Made by a program: the position numbers and the translations under genes
Shown: in pieces, positions 59,403-64,000 of the stretch
Position numbering within the stretch: position 1 is the stretch's first letter
Layout of the letters: every line of letters begins with the position of its first letter
Notes under the pieces: model-generated
The model's input: the letters and a program-made list of their open reading frames with translations, nothing else
Database searches by the model: none
Told to the model about the DNA's origin: nothing
Assembly (NCBI GenBank): GCA_029851415.1
Contig: CM056741.1
Coordinates: forward strand, 83,776,282 to 83,840,281
DNA: 64,000 bases
Reading direction: 5' to 3'
Source of the DNA: Eretmocerus hayati
Lineage: Eukaryota > Arthropoda > Insecta > Hymenoptera > Aphelinidae

Positions 59403-60615
59403 CAAGGTGTGTGACACCGAAGCCTCAAAACTCGTCTACTCTCGCGCAGACATGGCCCTGTCTCCACTAGAGACCCTCCTTTCAGGGTCTCTAATCTCTG
59501 AGTGGAGATTCTCTAAGTCTCCAGTTGTCTCCACTCGCCTTTCTTACGTATTTCAGTTCGAGCCGCGTGTAAGTGTTGGTGACCGACAAGCGTGTATGGC
59601 TTGGCTTACCAACAATTGTTGTCCCACTATCCAGATCATTCTGTCGATGTGCAAAAAAGGCACAGGATCAGTTGTCGATGTTAAGAATGTGCAGTTTCAC
59701 CGATTCCCTCAAAATGTTAGTCTCGTGGACAGTTAAATTGAAAATAAATACCCATTTTGATTGAAATGAATTCATGATTTTATTCTTCATTACAACTGCA
59801 ATATCATTGCGGCATCGTCCTAGATTTACGTATTTGCCTATGATTACGCTGAAACTTGCTTGTTCACGCTAGGACTTCTTACCTTCCTCAAAATAAGACC
59901 TACTTGCAACTCGTTTGTACAGTACTATACAGGGAGCATGATTTGGAAGTTCGCGGTCAAGAATATCAAAATGGCGTCGAGTGGAGACACATCGAAAACG
60001 TGCGCGGTCACACACATTGTTATTTTTACGCCATGCCCCGAACATCGCGGGTATTAGGGCAAATGTATTGTGAAGCATATGAAGTGTAACGCCTTCCCCG
60101 CAGGGCCCCCGCAAAGTATCTGATCACTTTCACAACATTCCTGCATAGTGTCTCAGAGTTAACCTCACTTCTGTGGGTGTATGATGGAAATTTTAACAGA
60201 GGCATTGAACGTGAACATACTGTATTTTAATATCATTGATGAGCACCACTCACTTTTCACACAAATCTCAGTCCAGCAAAATTAATTTCTTCGTCACACG
60301 CTGCAAAGTCAAGTGACTATTTGCCCTCAGTAGAAGTAAACACAGGCTGGATATAAGAAGCTCTTATGAGGCTTTCCCAGGTCTTCAATGAATTTTCAAC
60401 TTTACTTGAACATACTTTACTTAAACTGTCACATAATAGTGATAACATTACAAACATATCCGAAATTATTTTAAAGGTCTCAACAGAAACTGCACTAATT
60501 TTGCGCAAATATTGCCCCGATGATACCTCGCGGGTGCCCCGCGGGGAAGGCGTTACACTTCATATGCTTCACAATACAATTGGGACATCTTCGGGGCAAA
60601 CCCCGCGGGGAAGGT
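59403..60615. other. Interior of the large inverted repeat, no gene supported
   Basis: A frame at 59263-59736 starts in the retrozyme LTR and has no recognisable domain. 60060-60110 and 60535-60580 are inverted copies around GCGGGGAAGGCGTTACACTT. A/T-rich otherwise. Confidence 0.5.
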
Positions 60616-61806
60616 ACCAAAATTTCTGATCGGGACGCTGACTGACACATACAATTTTTCCGTGATGGTCACTAACAACCGAAACCTCGTACAGTCTACA
60701 GTCTATAACGGAGATTAAAGAACCTTCTCATCTCTGTCTATACTGGATAATACTTGACAATACTGCATCAGCTGTTAATATCACTTATCACTTCCGCATA
60801 AACGGAGGATGGCATGCAGTGCGGAGCATACGCGGAGTGCCAAAGCGGCCGGTTGGGCTAGTGAGCGCGGGCTAGTTAAGTGAGAGATGCATCACAATCG
60901 ATTCCCTCGATTTATCTTGTATTTACTCAATTTACTCTAGTTTTGGACGGTTCCATCGTAAAACATCGCACGAGAGGCCATTTTTCAGCTCTAGGTCTCA
61001 TCTTCCACAATATTTTATGCCGAGTGCTGTATAATTAGAGTCCACGAATCGAGACCAAGGGAAGACCCAGTCCACGAAGCTTCATGATAAGGCCCAAATT
61101 CGACACGATTTTCGGTATTTTCGACTGTTTTTAACAGCTCGTATAAAATCGGGATTTGAAAGGAACAACCAAATTATTGTTGGACCTTCAAATAGACACC
61201 TGAAAGAACATTTTCTCGTAGGTTTGGGGTCGATGAGAAATAAACGATTTTTTTAAATTGGCCTTGAAGTTTCACGTTTTTACAAAAATGCCCAACTCAA
61301 ATCGGCTGTAGATCGTACGTGAGATAAGATAATGACACGTTCCAAAAAAGAAATTGAAGGTTTTTCCAAGACTTACAAGTTCGTTCTCCTGCAAAATTTT
61401 GCTACGAGGCTTCCATTTTGACCTATACGCCTCCAAAGGTGGTGCAAAGTCGTATTTTTGGGCCTTTTTTGATGCAACCGTGGGACCTACCAGATATCAA
61501 TTTTTTGGACCGGTCAATTTTTTTCTTGAAAGTGTACGTCATACCGAAAAAAATGCGCCCAGTTGGGACGAAAAAGATGCATTTGGGTCCGAGCTACGAA
61601 TTTTCCAAGATAGCGAAAAATAGGCGAAAAACTGCTGAAAAATGGGACTTGGAAAATTCGTAGGGCCCGCCATGGGTCCCAAAAAAATCTGAAAAAAATT
61701 TTTTTCAACTATATTCTAGTAGTACTAACGGAAAAAAAATTTTTGGGGCATTTTGAAATTTCGTCGATTTTCAGAATGTTCACCTTGGTCCAGAATGACC
61801 CATATC

Positions 61807-64000
61807 TTCGTGGCTTGTCGCTGAGAACTGTTCCATACTTTTTCATAATCTTCTGATGAGTACTACCTCTCTTCTGTCTTCTGAAATTCGTCTAAATTCC
61901 AAAACTTTCTGACCATTCTCGTCCGATGTGAGGTTAAGTTTTTCCTGGCACAATAAAAAATTCTAATTCTCTCTTTTTGCCAAGAAATCTTGCTATCACA
62001 TTCACACCTCCGGCTGGAATCATGCGAGCATGTTGGCAGCTCGCGGAATGTCGCACAGTGGGGTGAAACATGAACTTTGGGCCTCAAATTGTATCCGCGT
62101 AAAGTTTTGATCGATTGACGTGATTCGAAAGAGATGGTCTTCGATTTTCCACCCTCTACCACCTGTCACTGCATTATTTTTTATTGAAACCATCCTGGAG
62201 TCTCGGGAGGGCATCCAATCTTGCCCTGTATTCGAGACAGGAGCACGTTACTTTCCTGCGCACCATACCCGTGTTTGGCAGAGATGACGCTTGGAGTGTT
62301 CTCCAGTCGTTTTGCACTCCCGATGTTATCGATTCTCCTTCAAAGTGGTGTAGAAAGCATATGGGCCATTTCGGATCATGTCGACGAATGCCTGAACCAG
62401 GGGATCTGGAAAAGATACATAAGAATTTTTTCCGTTAGTACTATATCAAAATAGAACGAAAGAATTTCTTTTGAATTCCTTCTGCGGCCCCCGTGGGCCC
62501 GGGGGCCTATGAAAAGTCCTTTTAGGGGCCCCTCTCTAGCCTATTTCCAGAAAATCATAACTCCGACTAGAATCAACATTTTTTGGCGTACCTAGGCGGA
62601 TTTCCTTTCTTGAGCCTAGTACTTTTGAGAAAAAATTGTCCATGGTCGATACTTGAGCCTAGCAACTTTTAAGAGCTATTTGCTGAGAGCGCATCTTAGC
62701 GATTTTTGGGCTTGCTTCAAAGTGATGTAGCTCCCAATAGACATGCGATAATTGACTTCAACAAGTGGTCATTTTGAAGGTCTTGAGAAAGCCTACAATT
62801 TGACCACTGGTAAAGGTCGATTACTGTACTTCCTCTAGGAGTTACAGTCGTTACAAGCCGAGCAAATTCGTGGAAATGCCAAACTTTGAGCCCAATTAAA
62901 GAAAATCTTACAACAAACCCGCCCTGGAACCATTTGTTTATAAAATTTGAAAAATTAACTTTTCGTTTTGCACGTGGAGCTAAAAATACAATCGATATCG
63001 ATCCATTCCCTTTGCATCATATTGTGCTATTTTCTTTCTAAATCTAAAAAAAAACATTGCTCTACTACCTTTCGATTCGGAGATACCGATTTTTTTTAAA
63101 CCGATATTGTTCAAACAATTGAAGATTAAGAGCTGTAATTTTGGGTAAAGGTGAAAGAAGACCTAAAGTTTATTATAGGAAATATTTGGTATACATACCT
63201 CATCTCATATCTTCACCACAGCAAGTGAAAGTTGATGTTCAAATTCGTTTGTATGAAAAGTGCTATAGAAAGGCATGTTGGGGGTAATCCCGCGACGGCG
63301 TGCCGCAGCTCCGCAGAAACCGAGGCGCAACCTTTAAACTCGAGCGCACGGATTTTTTGACGATATTTCAAGTTCTACTGAAACAATTTTCACCATTATC
63401 TCTGAATGGGGTAGCTTCTCAAAAAAATGACAATGGTGATCATTTCAAAACGATTCGGTCATTCATTTTATGTGTAAATGGGGTGTACGAATAAAGGTAT
63501 CACTAGAATGATTTAATTATCGATTCACCTCCATTTTTCAACTAGGAGACCGTTGGTTGTCCCTGGGAGATCAGATTTTCCAGGAAAAGCAAAGTGGAAA
63601 TTTTGGAAAATGTGAAAATTTTCCGAATTTTCAAGAAAAAAATTCGCTTTTTTTGAACAATTTAATCTCTCAGCGCATATTCACTAGGGCTAAAAGTTCA
63701 GTGTGGCATATCAATCATCTTAAAAAATACTTTTATTGATTTCACATTACAGGCTGGGAACAAAAAATTGTAGAAAGTGTTTCAACATTGACAATATTTG
63801 AACAGAAACCAATCATTGATCGTTGGGATTAGAAGAAATCATCACAACACCCATTCTCGAGAATACATTTGTTATTCCGTGGATTTCTTTCCTCGAAATC
63901 AAAATTGTCAAAAGCCATTGTCTGCATGATATTCTGATTTGGAAGTTGTCTAGGAGGCCCGCGATCTCTGATGGGCTCAAGCCGTGCAATCTGATTATCC
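61807..64000. other. Unassigned right end of window
   Basis: No intact gene. Around 62470-62770 there is distant similarity to the arms of the large inverted repeat (GGGCCC and AGAAAATCATAACTC segments). At 63665-63739 a plus-strand frame ends SVWHINHLKKYFY, reminiscent of the C-terminal tail of gypsy integrase; weak. Confidence 0.4.

Larger units (their letters stand above)
56630..61806. repeat. Large inverted repeat (arms about 1.15 kb) with 2.3-kb interior
   Basis: The left arm 56634-58304 is the reverse complement of the right arm 60616-61806, apart from a 540-bp insertion in the left arm (57186-57727). Outer ends share ATATGGGTCATTCTGG and inner ends AGAAATTTTGGTAC. The interior carries the retrozyme and smaller inverted repeats with CCCCGCGGGG. 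No transposase seen. Confidence 0.85.

Noticed and set aside
63557..63739. Integrase C-terminus of a gypsy element
   Set aside because: Only SVWHINHLKKYF is suggestive; no integrase core upstream, so it was not called as a feature.

Overview
Eukaryotic nuclear DNA, most likely an insect. The only host gene recognised is the 3' exon of the mitochondrial ATP synthase subunit b gene (1185-1714). Almost everything else is nested mobile DNA.

Layout. 1-1184: presumed intron of the host gene, with a diverged ~171-bp tandem repeat. 3001-5512 and 30904-32030: two halves of a decayed Penelope-like element (PLE1, minus strand), split by an insertion. 5513-30903: the insertion, a 25.4-kb Polinton/Maverick with ~294-bp terminal inverted repeats (TIRs) and a TATCACA target repeat. 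18045-20637: a second Penelope-like element (PLE2) inserted in the Polinton DNA polymerase gene with a 13-bp target duplication. 32561-40938: two tRNA-derived SINE copies flanking a 7.6-kb gag-only LTR retrotransposon. 41-44.6 kb: long inverted repeats around a pogo-like element and a palindromic minisatellite. 46586-50869: an intact 1427-codon Helitron Rep-helicase. 51.2-64 kb: foldback palindromes, two long inverted repeats, a decayed Ty3/gypsy reverse transcriptase fragment and a complete 871-bp retrozyme carrying a hammerhead ribozyme in each LTR.

The Polinton has the core set: packaging ATPase, integrase with chromodomain, protein-primed family B DNA polymerase, major and minor capsid candidates, and a PLA2-like/basic/adenain-like protease polyprotein. 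Three lesions are visible: the PLE2 insertion, a TAA in the polymerase and a TGA in the PLA2-protease gene. The polymerase also has two GT-AG introns, one inside catalytic motif C. The most unusual part is the accessory gene set near both ends. Eight small genes each end, 13-39 nt after the stop and always in sense orientation, with a stem-loop matching the 3' processing signal of replication-dependent histone mRNAs. One of them encodes a histone H3-like protein. The capsid, ATPase, integrase and polymerase genes have no such hairpin. The element also carries a tRNA-Lys(UUU)-like gene beside its left TIR and a 3.4-kb higher-order tandem repeat. These features suggest an element that has adopted S-phase-type mRNA processing and a histone of its own; that interpretation is inference.

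The second notable system is the retrozyme at 58528-59398. It has 274-bp TG..CA LTRs, an ATAA duplication, a tRNA-Trp-type primer site, a purine tract, and a type III hammerhead in each LTR with 10-nt complementary loops in one copy. A related empty site lies elsewhere in the window.
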